The notes under the pieces: generated by a model
Told to the model about the DNA's origin: nothing
Database searches by the model: none
Seen by the model: the letters and a program-made list of their open reading frames with translations, nothing else
From: JANJTB01 sp032027125
GTDB taxonomy: Bacteria; Bacteroidota; Ignavibacteria; Kapaibacteriales; UBA2268
Direction of reading: 5' to 3'
Assembly (NCBI GenBank): GCA_032027125.1
Contig: JAVSMQ010000001.1
Coordinates: 3,312,001-3,376,000, forward strand
DNA: 64,000 bases
Part shown: positions 38,279 to 48,060 of the stretch, piece after piece
Layout: each line of letters starts with the position of its first letter
How positions within the stretch are numbered: the first letter of the stretch is position 1
Translations under genes and position numbers: made by a program

Positions 38279-40380
38279 CAAAACAGCTTATAGTTTCTAA
38301 TTTCATCAAGGAAATAATCCTGAGCCGACAATGGTTCTTCGTCTTCACCGCAGATAATCTTTTCATAGCTGCCTGATTTAAGAAGTTTCCATGAGTTTAA
38401 ATTATCTTCCCAATAAATATTTAATATTCTCCAGAGCTGTTCAGTCAGACTAATATCAGTTATCGGGAACATTAACTCAACCCTCCGGTGGAGATTTCTT
38501 GACATCCAGTCGGCACTTGAAAGATAGAATTCTTCGTCACCGCCATTTTTAAAATAAAATATACGGCTATGCTCTAAAAACCTTCCGATTATACTTCTGA
38601 CTTCAATATTATCGCTGACACCCTCGACCCCGGGTTTCAAACAACATACACCCCTAATTAATAATTTGATTTTTACACCTTTCTGCGATGCTCTGTAAAG
38701 AGCAGGAATGACCTCGCGATGAGCAAGAGAATTCATTTTGGCAAAAATCATGCCCGGGTTTTCTGGTGTATGAAGCTCAATTTCTCTTTCAATCAATTCA
38801 AGAATTTTGAATCTTAATTCATTCGGAGCAACTATTAAATGGTTCCAGTCTTTATGATAGGAATAAGCGGTAAGATAGTTAAACAAATATGTTGCATCCT
38901 GACCGAATTTTTCATTTGAAGTGAAAAAGCCGATATCTGTATAAAGTCTTGCTGTAACCTGATTATAATTTCCGGTTGACAGATGTACATACGTTTTTAA
39001 TTTTCCGTTTTCACGCCGGACAATCAATGCTATCTTGCAGTGGGTTTTCAATCCCGGAACACCATAGATTACATGCGCCCCAGCCTGCTCGAGAGCTTTT
39101 GCCCAGACAATATTTTTCTCTTCGTCAAATCTTGCCTTCAACTCGACAAAAGCTGTAACATATTTTCCGTTATCGGCTGCTTTTGTCAGAGCTTCAACAA
39201 CTTCGGAATTACTTCCGGTGCGGTAAAGTGTGATTTTAATAGCAAGCACATCGGGGTCGCAGGCAGAATCAGAAATTAGTTTGAGTGTACTTGTCGAAAA
39301 TGAATCAAAAGGATGATGCACCAAAACATCATTTTCTTTTAAATAATCGAACATTGCAGACGACTCGCCGGTAAATTCAACTATTTTTTTGGAAACAAAT
39401 GGGATGTCTTTAATATTTCTTTTGTCCAGCTTCATTAAATCCATAAAATCCACAAGATTTAACGGTCTGTCGTGAACATATAAATCATCAGGTTCTAATT
39501 CAAGCGAATTCATCAGCACTTTTGAGAGATAATCAGGCATTTTGGCTGTAACTTCCAACCTGACAGCGGCACGTCCCCAGCTTCGCTGTTTTACCTGCTC
39601 CGCAATTTCCGAGAGTAAATCTTCAGCTTCATCTTCAGCTATTTCAAAATCTGCATCACGCGTAACTCTGAATGTATTAGCAGCTTCGACTTTCAATCCC
39701 GGGAAAATTATATCGGCAAATGAAATAATAACATGTTCAATCAGTACATACCTGATGTCATTGGAATCCGGTACCCGAAGAAATCTTGGCAGAACATTGG
39801 GAAGTTGTATGAAAGCTACATGTTTTTCGCCGACTTCGTCTTTTATCTCACTTAGAACAAATCCGATATTTAAACTTCGGTTGATAAGTCTTGGAAATGG
39901 ATTTGACGGACCAAGGCTCAGCGGAGTAAGTACAGGAAGCATCTCAGTAATAAAATAATCCCTGAGATTTTTTTTATCCTTTGCCGGTAAATTCTTATAA
40001 TGGTCAATCACAATTCCATTTTTTACCAGTTCGGGAAAAATTTGGTCACGAACAATTTGTTCCTGTTTTTTATAAATTGGCAGGAGTTGCTTTCTGATTT
40101 CTTTTAATTGTGCCTTTGGCGTCATTCCGTCGTAAGAAAGTTCGACTACATCACCTGATACCTGACTTTTCAGTCCGGCTACCCTTATCATAAAAAATTC
40201 ATCAAGATTTGAGCTTAAGATAGCACAAAATTTCAATCTTTCCAACAAAGGCTGTTTTGGATTCTCTGCTTCATTGAGGACTCTTCTCTGGAACTCTATC
40301 AGACTAAGCTCGCGGTTAAAATAGAGGTCATGTGAATCAAGAGAATGTTGCTTATTGTTATTCTTTGCTTTTATCAACAT
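38278..40380 (-). CDS. ppk1: Polyphosphate kinase 1
   Basis: PPK1 polymerises the gamma-phosphate of ATP into polyphosphate. The 700-residue protein is full length. It shows the N-terminal YFNRELSLIEFQRRVLNEA, then the phosphohistidine region VPGLKTHCKIALIVRRE with His447, YVHLSTGNYN, and the C-terminal FLEHSRIFYF ... YLSSADWMSRNL. It lies upstream of the LolC/E-like permease, an unusual partner. A (TA)n run lies upstream at about 40439-40452. Confidence 0.96.
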   Translation of the reverse strand: MLIKAKNNNKQHSLDSHDLYFNRELSLIEFQRRVLNEAENPKQPLLERLKFCAILSSNLDEFFMIRVAGLKSQVSGDVVELSYDGMTPKAQLKEIRKQLLPIYKKQEQIVRDQIFPELVKNGIVIDHYKNLPAKDKKNLRDYFITEMLPVLTPLSLGPSNPFPRLINRSLNIGFVLSEIKDEVGEKHVAFIQLPNVLPRFLRVPDSNDIRYVLIEHVIISFADIIFPGLKVEAANTFRVTRDADFEIAEDEAEDLLSEIAEQVKQRSWGRAAVRLEVTAKMPDYLSKVLMNSLELEPDDLYVHDRPLNLVDFMDLMKLDKRNIKDIPFVSKKIVEFTGESSAMFDYLKENDVLVHHPFDSFSTSTLKLISDSACDPDVLAIKITLYRTGSNSEVVEALTKAADNGKYVTAFVELKARFDEEKNIVWAKALEQAGAHVIYGVPGLKTHCKIALIVRRENGKLKTYVHLSTGNYNQVTARLYTDIGFFTSNEKFGQDATYLFNYLTAYSYHKDWNHLIVAPNELRFKILELIEREIELHTPENPGMIFAKMNSLAHREVIPALYRASQKGVKIKLLIRGVCCLKPGVEGVSDNIEVRSIIGRFLEHSRIFYFKNGGDEEFYLSSADWMSRNLHRRVELMFPITDISLTEQLWRILNIYWEDNLNSWKLLKSGSYEKIICGEDEEPLSAQDYFLDEIRNYKLF

Positions 40381-40472
40381 CCACCCCTTACGGCAAATGC
40401 TGACATTTTATAATCACTGCAATTATTGAAATCAATCATATATATATATATTATTAGTTTTCTTATAAAAAA

Positions 40473-41486
40473 TTATTTTACTTCACCACGAACAGTCATT
40501 ACGTATTTTACTAATTTATTAATAATGTCTTCAGACAGTTTTCGTACTTCTTCAGGATTATCCGGTAAAATGATTTCGTAATAAATAAATTCATTTACCA
40601 TACGGGTTTCTATAACCTTTTTAATAATCCTGCCTTCCTCAGTTTCTGCATACCAGGGAGTACGTGATAGCATAAACGCCTGAGCAACGACTATTTCCTG
40701 AAATCTGTTAAGGTTAAATTTCGCATCTGCATTTTTTTTGGTTTTTTTGTAATCATCGTCGTATCTCCAGACTGCATCAACCATACCATATCCTTCGTAT
40801 TGCGGTTTGATATAGATATCTACATCGCTTTTTGTTGCTTCAAATTTAACCTGTGGTACGAAAACCCATGATGAAGTATTAAGTCCCTTTTTCTTGAAAA
40901 GTTCAATTCGCTTGATATTGATTTCCGAATCATTTCTGTTAAGAATATGTGCGTATAGAATGTGCCGGATAGCGACGTCTAATAATTCCATATTTGCATA
41001 TATATCCGCCAGTAATTTGTGTGCCTGAAAATCAATAAAGTTATCCGAAACAGCATCCCTCAGAACATCAATAGCGTCATCCTGATTGCCGGATTTAATA
41101 AGACACAAACCCTGCATTGTTAAAGCCATTGTGAAATCTGGATATTTCTGATATAAATTTTTATATTCAAGTAATGCCTCCTGATACTTTCCCTCAGAAA
41201 ATAATTTTTCAGCATCAATAAAAATCCTATCCTTATATATTAGTTCATCATACTCCATGACTATATATTCAGAACTGTCCTTAATTCTTCGGAATTTGTT
41301 TTCCAATAGGTTTTTACTTCGGTCAGGGGGTAAAATAGTATCCTTTAGTTCTTCAATTTTGAACATAATCGGAGATTTTTTCATATATTCAAAAACAACT
41401 CCGGGATTGTTGACATTTTCCTGAGAAAATAAGTACCCGGTATTAAAAATACCGGCAAGCAAAAGAGTTAGTAATAACTTTTTCAT
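40473..41486 (-). CDS. Exported TPR-containing protein
   Basis: A signal peptide (MKKLLLTLLLAGIFNTGYLFSQ) precedes TPR-like helices (about 85-190; KYQEALLEYKNLYQKYPDF and NQDDAIDVLRDA). The C-terminal third (IYIKPQYEGYGMVDAVWRYD ... VVAQAFMLSRTPWYAETEEG) is family-specific and of unknown role. TPRs mediate protein contacts; no partner is evident. Confidence 0.7.
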   Translation of the reverse strand: MKKLLLTLLLAGIFNTGYLFSQENVNNPGVVFEYMKKSPIMFKIEELKDTILPPDRSKNLLENKFRRIKDSSEYIVMEYDELIYKDRIFIDAEKLFSEGKYQEALLEYKNLYQKYPDFTMALTMQGLCLIKSGNQDDAIDVLRDAVSDNFIDFQAHKLLADIYANMELLDVAIRHILYAHILNRNDSEINIKRIELFKKKGLNTSSWVFVPQVKFEATKSDVDIYIKPQYEGYGMVDAVWRYDDDYKKTKKNADAKFNLNRFQEIVVAQAFMLSRTPWYAETEEGRIIKKVIETRMVNEFIYYEIILPDNPEEVRKLSEDIINKLVKYVMTVRGEVK

Positions 41487-41587
41487 AATTTATTTACAAT
41501 ATGTTAAACAGCAACATCCAAACAGACAAAATTATAAAATTATTAAGACAAATGCAAATTTATTTATTTTTGAGGATAAAAATATAC

Positions 41588-42712
41588 TTATTTAGAATTA
41601 ATCAACTCCTCATATAATTTTTCATATTTGGGAATAATCAATTTACAGTCAAATTTTTCTTCTGCTACTTTCCGTGCATTTGCAGAAAATGTAGCCCATT
41701 TCTTTTCATTTCCAAGAAGGTCTGTTACATATTTTGCCATACGCTTAATATCGCCGAATTCGGCTACATATCCGCTTTCGCCATGCATGACAACTTCAGG
41801 AATACCGCCTATATTCGATGCTACTACCGGTGTACCGCAGCTCATAGCTTCCAGAGCTGAAAGCCCGAAACTCTCGGACTGGCTTGGAAGCAGAAAAATA
41901 TCGGCGGCTGACAAAAGGTCAACTAAAGCATGCTGTTTGCCAAGAAATTTAACATGTTCCGACACGCCAAGTTCCCTGCTTAGTTTTTCTGTGTCTGAAC
42001 GGTCAGGACCGTCCCCGATGAGAACGAGTTTTGTCGGTATGGTTTTGATTACTTCTGCAAGAATTCTGATTGTATCCTGAACCCTTTTAACCGGTCGAAA
42101 GTTTGAAACATGGATAAGAATTTTCTCACCGTTTGGAGCAATGCTTTTTTTGATGTGTGAACATTGATTTCTTTTATATTCATCAATATCAATAAAATTA
42201 TAAATTACATTGATTTCTTTTTCAGGATGAAAATGCTGCACAGTATTTGTTTTAAGGTATTGAGATACTGCAGTAACGCCGTCTGAGTTATCAAGCGAAT
42301 ATTTTACTAATGGATGAAAAGCAGGCTCGAGACCAACTAATGTAATATCTGTACCGTGTAATGTCGTCAAAAGTTTTATTTTTGTATCTTTTAAAACGTT
42401 CTTTGAAATTATTCCGCTTATAGCATGAGGAATTGCATAATGTGCGTGTATTATATCAAGTTTTTCGTATTTTACAACGTCTATAATTTTTCCTGCAAGT
42501 GCAAGAGTGTAAAGGTTATGTTCAAAAAGCGGATAATTAGGTATTTCAACTTCATGAAAAAATATATTTTCCAAAAATCTGTTGAGTCGCATAGGGCTTT
42601 CATAGCTGATGAAGTGGATTTCGTGTCCTCTAGCGGCAAGTTTCACGCCGAGCTCGGTTGCGACAATTCCGCTTCCGCCAAATGTAGGATAACAAATTAT
42701 TCCGATTTTCAT
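41588..42712 (-). CDS. bshA: N-acetyl-alpha-D-glucosaminyl L-malate synthase
   Basis: BshA transfers GlcNAc from UDP-GlcNAc to L-malate, the first step in bacillithiol synthesis. The 374-residue GT4 protein starts KIGIICYPTFGGSGIVATELG and carries HAHYAIPHA, LLTTLHGTDITLVG and the C-terminal donor site LPSQSESFGLSALEAMSCGTPV. No bshB or bshC gene is in the window. It is divergent from the YigZ gene with 20 bases between starts. Confidence 0.94.
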   Translation of the reverse strand: MKIGIICYPTFGGSGIVATELGVKLAARGHEIHFISYESPMRLNRFLENIFFHEVEIPNYPLFEHNLYTLALAGKIIDVVKYEKLDIIHAHYAIPHAISGIISKNVLKDTKIKLLTTLHGTDITLVGLEPAFHPLVKYSLDNSDGVTAVSQYLKTNTVQHFHPEKEINVIYNFIDIDEYKRNQCSHIKKSIAPNGEKILIHVSNFRPVKRVQDTIRILAEVIKTIPTKLVLIGDGPDRSDTEKLSRELGVSEHVKFLGKQHALVDLLSAADIFLLPSQSESFGLSALEAMSCGTPVVASNIGGIPEVVMHGESGYVAEFGDIKRMAKYVTDLLGNEKKWATFSANARKVAEEKFDCKLIIPKYEKLYEELINSK

Positions 42713-42732
42713 AATTATCTCCGGATAGTGTT

Positions 42733-43353
42733 ATGAGTGATGAAATAAAAAATATTGATAAATACTATACAATCGCCGGTCCGGTTTTTGCAGAAATTAA
42801 AATCAAGGGTTCCACTTTCATAGGAGGGGCATATCCTGCCGACAACTCTGAAACTGCCATCGAAATTCTTAAAAGTGTCAGGTCTAAATACTTTGATGCC
42901 TCTCATAACTGCTTTGCTTACCGGTTTGGTTTTGACGGCAGTGAATTCAGGTCATCCGATGATGGCGAGCCTTCCGGTACTGCAGGTAAACCAATATTAT
43001 TTATGATTTCAAAATACGAACTCAGCGATATTCTTGTTATTGTTACAAGGTATTTCGGAGGTACAAAATTAGGAGTCGGCGGCTTGGTAAGAGCTTATTC
43101 TGATTCTGCCGAAGCCGTACTTCAGGTAGTTAACCGAAAAACTGTAAACAGGACAAGAAAATTCAGTGTCCGATGCTCATACCATGACGTCTCTTATGTT
43201 AAAAAATTGATTGAAAAAGAAGCTGTTGACTATACAGAACAATACACCGATATGATTGATTTTGTTGTTAACGTTCATCTTTCTAACGCAGAAAATTTTA
43301 AAGAAAATTTATTTAACCATACAAACGGAAGAGTAACAGCAATTGAGATATAA
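42733..43353 (+). CDS. YigZ/IMPACT family protein (UPF0029)
   Basis: The 206-residue protein shows the family motif KGSTFIGGAYPADN near the start and HNCFAYRFGFDG, then DDGEPSGTAGKPIL and VTRYFGGTKLGVGGLVRAY. The C-terminal DUF1949-like half (about 135-206) is present. Family members may act on ribosome-associated or stress regulation, but the bacterial role is unclear. Confidence 0.92.
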   Translation: MSDEIKNIDKYYTIAGPVFAEIKIKGSTFIGGAYPADNSETAIEILKSVRSKYFDASHNCFAYRFGFDGSEFRSSDDGEPSGTAGKPILFMISKYELSDILVIVTRYFGGTKLGVGGLVRAYSDSAEAVLQVVNRKTVNRTRKFSVRCSYHDVSYVKKLIEKEAVDYTEQYTDMIDFVVNVHLSNAENFKENLFNHTNGRVTAIEI

Positions 43354-43554
43354 ATCTGTTGATGTGCTCCTATTTGACTGTAATAGCATGGCATTGAATG
43401 TAATAATTGAAAATACTTTGTAAAAAAACAAAATTTTCAAAACAATATTACCATCATTACATTAGTAATTTTTAAAATATAAATTTATGTGTCTTTATCT
43501 CACTTCCGTATATTTCCTGAACACAGATTTTCACGGGAAAATGAGATACGTAGT

Positions 43555-45297
43555 TTATGAATACGTAGCTCCCTTGAAAATTATTTTTTTGTTACCAAGC
43601 CAAGCATATTTCAAATTATTAAATTGGTTCATAGATTCGAGTAAAAGAGGTAGATTTCTTTTCTTTTTCAGATTAACGATAATNCNTTCTTTTTCAATCT
43701 GAATATCTGCNCTATTGAGTAAAAACTTTTCATACAAATTCTGAATAGACAATTTCTCANATCTCGGCAAATCTCNGGCTAATAATCTGTAAATATTATG
43801 CGTAAGAATNGACATCGTNAAATCAAAATCAACTTTTATAACCATTGANGAAGATACATTATTAAGATGNAAAAATGAAATTTGNTCAGAAATTTCTTTT
43901 TCAACTAACCATCTTCTTGCNTATTTTCTAACNAAACTTTCAACTGAAGANTCGAAATCATTTGTAATNATNATNGCAGGTTTTATNTTCCCGTTTCCTG
44001 TAATCACNATTTGNCTGACCTCNCCCTCNTANCCTCTNAGNTTNACCCTTTGNTCACNAACTTTTANNGTNCTTTTTTTATTTGANGANCCATCAATTCT
44101 AATAGTTTTCCATTTCGATTGTGGCANATTTTCAATCTCTTCAACTATATTTTTGCCTCGTCTGCGAATCGTTAAAAACTTTATTCCATCTTTATTTAAG
44201 CGGTTGAGATTTTCNTAATTTGTGAATTTNCTGTCAAAAACTAAATATTTNAAATCCNTTTTNNCGTCAGAACNTTCTTTGTAAAAATCAAGGAATTCCA
44301 ATATAACAGCACTTTCATCTTTGTGCATTATATTNGTATCCCCATAATCAACTATNCCGCTGTCCTGATCCTGAGCCAGNACCGCCAGCATACTTGGAAG
44401 NGCTTTGTTACGTTTNCCNGACCAATTATTCTCTAAATGCNCGGAATCTCCCCAGTAAGGAATAGTNGTAAAATCAAGGTTAACCGTATCACTGATAAGT
44501 CCTAATTCAATCCATTTTTTACTTAATTTNATNAGNAAATCTTTATTNATATCCGACGTTACTCTATGCGAGTACGAAGTAAACCAAGCTGCCTTCGGCA
44601 ATACATTTAATCCGGCAAANAGTCCCGAACCCCTGTCCATNCACCAAATATTGTCAGCNGTATANCGCCTGNCANCNGATGCTTTTAGTGCCACAAAAGA
44701 NAATATTGAACTTAATTTACTGATTTGTTTAGTCCCCGGATAATTGGATTCTTCAATAATTTGTCGAATATCAAGCGACTCAATTAAAGGAAGCAAACAT
44801 AAAATACCGGCTGAATCACTTTTGAATTCGTCTGTTTTTTGAATGTCAACAGATGCACTTTTTTCGGCTTCAATCTTTGGAAATACTAATTGTTGTTTAG
44901 TCTCTTTGCTTCGTCTCGGCAATCTTTTGAAACCGGCTTCATGCTGAATATTATAGATGGTTTTCTCAGAAAAATCGTACCCTTTGCTGTCAAGAATCGT
45001 TTTGATTTCAGGAACAGAATGATTAGTCAACCTGAGTTGAATAATCAAATTTTCCGCGGAAGCAATATTCTCTGGTCTTTTTCTGCCAGGTTTTTTATCA
45101 AGAAAGAAGATATCGGAATCACCACTTTTCCTTTTTTTTCTGAACCAGGTAACTAAGGTAGTGAATCCACGATAAGTATAACCGAACTTTTTAGCAACTT
45201 CGACAGCAGGAACACCATCAACAAAATACATTCTAAGAGCTTCATATTTCTTTTGAGAAATAGAAGTCGTATTTAAAAAATAGTCTTTGTCATTCAT
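43555..45297 (-). CDS. DDE transposase with N-terminal helix-turn-helix, multicopy (contains N bases)
   Basis: About 580 residues. An N-terminal HTH (YFVDGVPAVEVAKKFGYTYRGF) and a second HTH (LTNHSVPEIKTILDSKGYDFSEKTIYNIQ) precede an IS4-like catalytic core, with probable Asp in VNLDF..IPYWGD, Asp in KYLVFD and Glu in RRWLVEKEIS. Many single Ns occur at 43684-44701 and none elsewhere in the window, which fits a consensus over several variant copies. I chose the ATG with AAAGG upstream. The exact IS family and terminal repeats are not certain; possible inverted ends share TTTT..AGGG at about 43577 and 45408. Confidence 0.8.
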   Translation of the reverse strand: MNDKDYFLNTTSISQKKYEALRMYFVDGVPAVEVAKKFGYTYRGFTTLVTWFRKKRKSGDSDIFFLDKKPGRKRPENIASAENLIIQLRLTNHSVPEIKTILDSKGYDFSEKTIYNIQHEAGFKRLPRRSKETKQQLVFPKIEAEKSASVDIQKTDEFKSDSAGILCLLPLIESLDIRQIIEESNYPGTKQISKLSSIXSFVALKAXXXRXYXADNIWXMDRGSGXFAGLNVLPKAAWFTSYSHRVTSDXNKDXXXKLSKKWIELGLISDTVNLDFXTIPYWGDSXHLENNWXXKRNKXLPSMLAXLAQDQDSXIVDYGDXNIMHKDESAVILEFLDFYKEXSDXKXDXKYLVFDXKFTNXENLNRLNKDGIKFLTIRRRGKNIVEEIENXPQSKWKTIRIDXXSNKKXXXKVXXQRXXXRXXEXEVXQXVITGNGXIKPXXXITNDFXSSVESXVRKXARRWLVEKEISXQISFXHLNNVSXSMVIKVDFDXTMXILTHNIYRLLAXDLPRXEKLSIQNLYEKFLLNXADIQIEKEXIIVNLKKKRNLPLLLESMNQFNNLKYAWLGNKKIIFKGATYS

Positions 45298-45586
45298 AAA
45301 AAACCTTTTTAAAAACGTGCAATAATTACCGTGATAAAAGTAATAAAAAATCATTAAACAACCAAATAAAAAATGTAAAAAAGCCATTAAGTGTGTATTT
45401 ATTGGCTTTTAGAGGGTATTAGATATGTTGATAACTGGATTAACGATTTAATAATATTGCTATAAAAGCATATATAATACGTAATGCATTGTGTTACTGA
45501 ACTGTTGATATTTCTATAACTGATTAATATTTAAAGACTTATATCTACATTTTTTATTTAGTTCGATGTTTCAAATACTACAATTA

Positions 45587-47935
45587 TTACCGTGAAAATC
45601 TGTGCTGAATATAGTAAACTCCTTTTGGCAAAGCAGTGACCTGCCAATAATTATCAGAGTTTAGGTAAAATGAAGGATACTCTGTAATTTTTCTGCCTAA
45701 TCCGTCAAAAAGTATCAGCTTATCAGGTTCTTTGAATTTGAGATTTAAAGTTATATTCGGATGGTCCGGTAGAATCAGATAAAGTAAATTTATTTCAGTC
45801 AAATCCTCAACATCGGTGAAAGGTTGAATCATAAAATCTTCAGATATAACGAAAATCCTGTCATCATCGAATTTTGATAATTTTATCTGATAACCCTCTC
45901 CAATTGTAATTGAATCACTAACATCCCATGTATAAAGTCCACTATTCTCAACATTTGTAGCAATATATTGATAAAAATGTCCCTGCCTCTGCAGTTCAAT
46001 AGTGATGTTCTCTTTGAAATTTGTAACCCAGATTATATTTCGGGGAATTCCTGCATGTACATCTGTAGCCCAGTGCGGTTCTTCAATAAAAAGATATTCC
46101 TTTTGTTTGACAGAAAAGGGTTTTGAAATTCCTGCAATTTTTGAATCAAGATTATTGGTAATCTTAAATCTGTAGTTGTTGTCTGTTGGCAGAGAAATTG
46201 AAAGCTGCCAGTTGCATTGATAATCATTAATGTTTGTAACCTTACCGAATGATTCACCGGGTTTGTTATCATTTACCAATTCAATATCAAAAGGAGGAAC
46301 AAGATTTGAAACCCATTTGACAGTTGTTGAAGAAAAAGAATAAAGTGTATCCTCATTTAAATTTGAAATCTCAATAAACGGATTATTGTATCTGTAAATA
46401 GTTATATCTGCAATGTATGTCCCGTGATTCAATTTAAATACAGGTTCAATTTTTAACGAGAATTGACCGCCCTTTTCGAGAATCAAAACTTTCGGCTCAT
46501 ATAGTAAATACTCATTACTTCCGTTCTGAATCCGAACTTTTACTGAACTTGCATTTGATAATTCATCGTCCGGATAGAAGGAATTTGAAAAACTTAAATT
46601 CATAATATAATGATTTTCATCTTCCGGCAGGTCAAGTGTGAAATAATCAACATCCGAAGTATCGTGAATATTCAAAATATGTTTAAATGATAAGTTGTCA
46701 TTTATGAATTCAGGTTTGATAATTGTTGCAGTTTCAGGTGTATTATTTGGTTCAAATTTATCCGGAGTAAATACACCTGTTCCTAAACTCATGTCTGATG
46801 GTATGATATAGGCAATAATTTCCTGTCCATCATTAAATTGGTGACTTGCAGACTTGTATCCCGTAAAAAAGTAGCCGTCAGATGAACCGCCCCAACCCCA
46901 ATTAAAATGAAATTTTCCGTTTTCATATCCATCGCATACAAAAGCATGACCGCTGCCAAGTTTGGCACTGTGACCGGCATAATACATCGGGTAACCAAAA
47001 CTGAGATTAGTATAGAGGAGTTCATGCCATTCTTCGTCTGTAGTTTCAGGTTTGCAACTTGAAGAACCGGCGCTATATCCAAAATATGATTTTAAAGCAA
47101 TTAAAACATTATACGATGCGGCACCACTGGCATTAAGCCCATAATTCATATTAACACCAACTCCGCAGTCTGACATAAGTTTTGCAACAGCCAAACGAGA
47201 TTCATCGTCCTTATATTCATTTTGAATATTTTTCATAAGATTGTATTTATATTCGGATTTGCTGAAGTCAGTCTCAATTAATCCGAATTCTGCATGATTG
47301 TATTTGTTCATACCCTTGCCCCTGAGCGGGAATTTATAGTAATTTAAAAGTTGAGCCATTGCTGTAGCAACGCAACCTGTTATTGCTCTCTGATTTTTCT
47401 GTTCATCAAGAGGACAAAGCAGGTTGTAGGGATATCCCTGATTCCATTTGGTTTTAACCAAAGGAGCAATATTCGGGTACGAACTTTGGAGTTCTTCAGA
47501 GACCGCACCTTTGATTAACTTTTGATATTTTGAATCAACCAAATTGGAATTTTCAGGAGAAATCATAATCTGCTCAATTGCAGTCTCAATATTGCTTATC
47601 CACGAAATAAATGACGGGGGTAAATTATCCTTATCAAAATTACTCTCAAAAGAATAACCGATTACAGGTTCAGCCTTGTCATCACCCGACATAATAATCC
47701 AGCCTCCGGTTTTTATCTTAAATACGTAATACAGAGAATCATTACGATTATTGACATAAGCATCATACAGATAAAATGATTGATTGTCAAGAAGGTTGTT
47801 GTAATCCTTAAACTTGCTGTTAATTTCTGCGATAAAATTTATTGCTGCCTGTCCGGCTAAATTACTTCCTATAGGCTTGGCTGGTAATAAATTTACGTAT
47901 AGAATAAAAATTGCTAAATATAAAATCTTTTTCAT
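45587..47935 (-). CDS. Secreted streptopain-like cysteine peptidase (C10) with T9SS-type C-terminus
   Basis: A signal peptide (to about residue 20) and a propeptide (to about 150) precede the C10 domain. Catalytic Cys188 is in AITGCVATAMAQLLNYY and His330 in GSGHAFVCDGYENG, followed by HFNWGWGGSSDGYF. Later beta-rich domains (about 395-700) resemble pre-peptidase and GPI-anchor-like modules. The C-terminal segment (LILFDGLGRKITEYP...LPKGVYYIQHRFSR) resembles a type A sorting domain. It should be an exported protease, perhaps for nutrients or host or community proteins. Confidence 0.88.
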   Translation of the reverse strand: MKKILYLAIFILYVNLLPAKPIGSNLAGQAAINFIAEINSKFKDYNNLLDNQSFYLYDAYVNNRNDSLYYVFKIKTGGWIIMSGDDKAEPVIGYSFESNFDKDNLPPSFISWISNIETAIEQIMISPENSNLVDSKYQKLIKGAVSEELQSSYPNIAPLVKTKWNQGYPYNLLCPLDEQKNQRAITGCVATAMAQLLNYYKFPLRGKGMNKYNHAEFGLIETDFSKSEYKYNLMKNIQNEYKDDESRLAVAKLMSDCGVGVNMNYGLNASGAASYNVLIALKSYFGYSAGSSSCKPETTDEEWHELLYTNLSFGYPMYYAGHSAKLGSGHAFVCDGYENGKFHFNWGWGGSSDGYFFTGYKSASHQFNDGQEIIAYIIPSDMSLGTGVFTPDKFEPNNTPETATIIKPEFINDNLSFKHILNIHDTSDVDYFTLDLPEDENHYIMNLSFSNSFYPDDELSNASSVKVRIQNGSNEYLLYEPKVLILEKGGQFSLKIEPVFKLNHGTYIADITIYRYNNPFIEISNLNEDTLYSFSSTTVKWVSNLVPPFDIELVNDNKPGESFGKVTNINDYQCNWQLSISLPTDNNYRFKITNNLDSKIAGISKPFSVKQKEYLFIEEPHWATDVHAGIPRNIIWVTNFKENITIELQRQGHFYQYIATNVENSGLYTWDVSDSITIGEGYQIKLSKFDDDRIFVISEDFMIQPFTDVEDLTEINLLYLILPDHPNITLNLKFKEPDKLILFDGLGRKITEYPSFYLNSDNYWQVTALPKGVYYIQHRFSR

Positions 47936-48060
47936 AATGACAACCTCATATAATTTTTAAATTTAAGTAAATTCCTGCAATAATCCAAAAACAATTATAT
48001 CTTAAAATCAACGTATTAATATTTTTATAACTCATGTATTTGAAATTTCAAGGAAATAAA

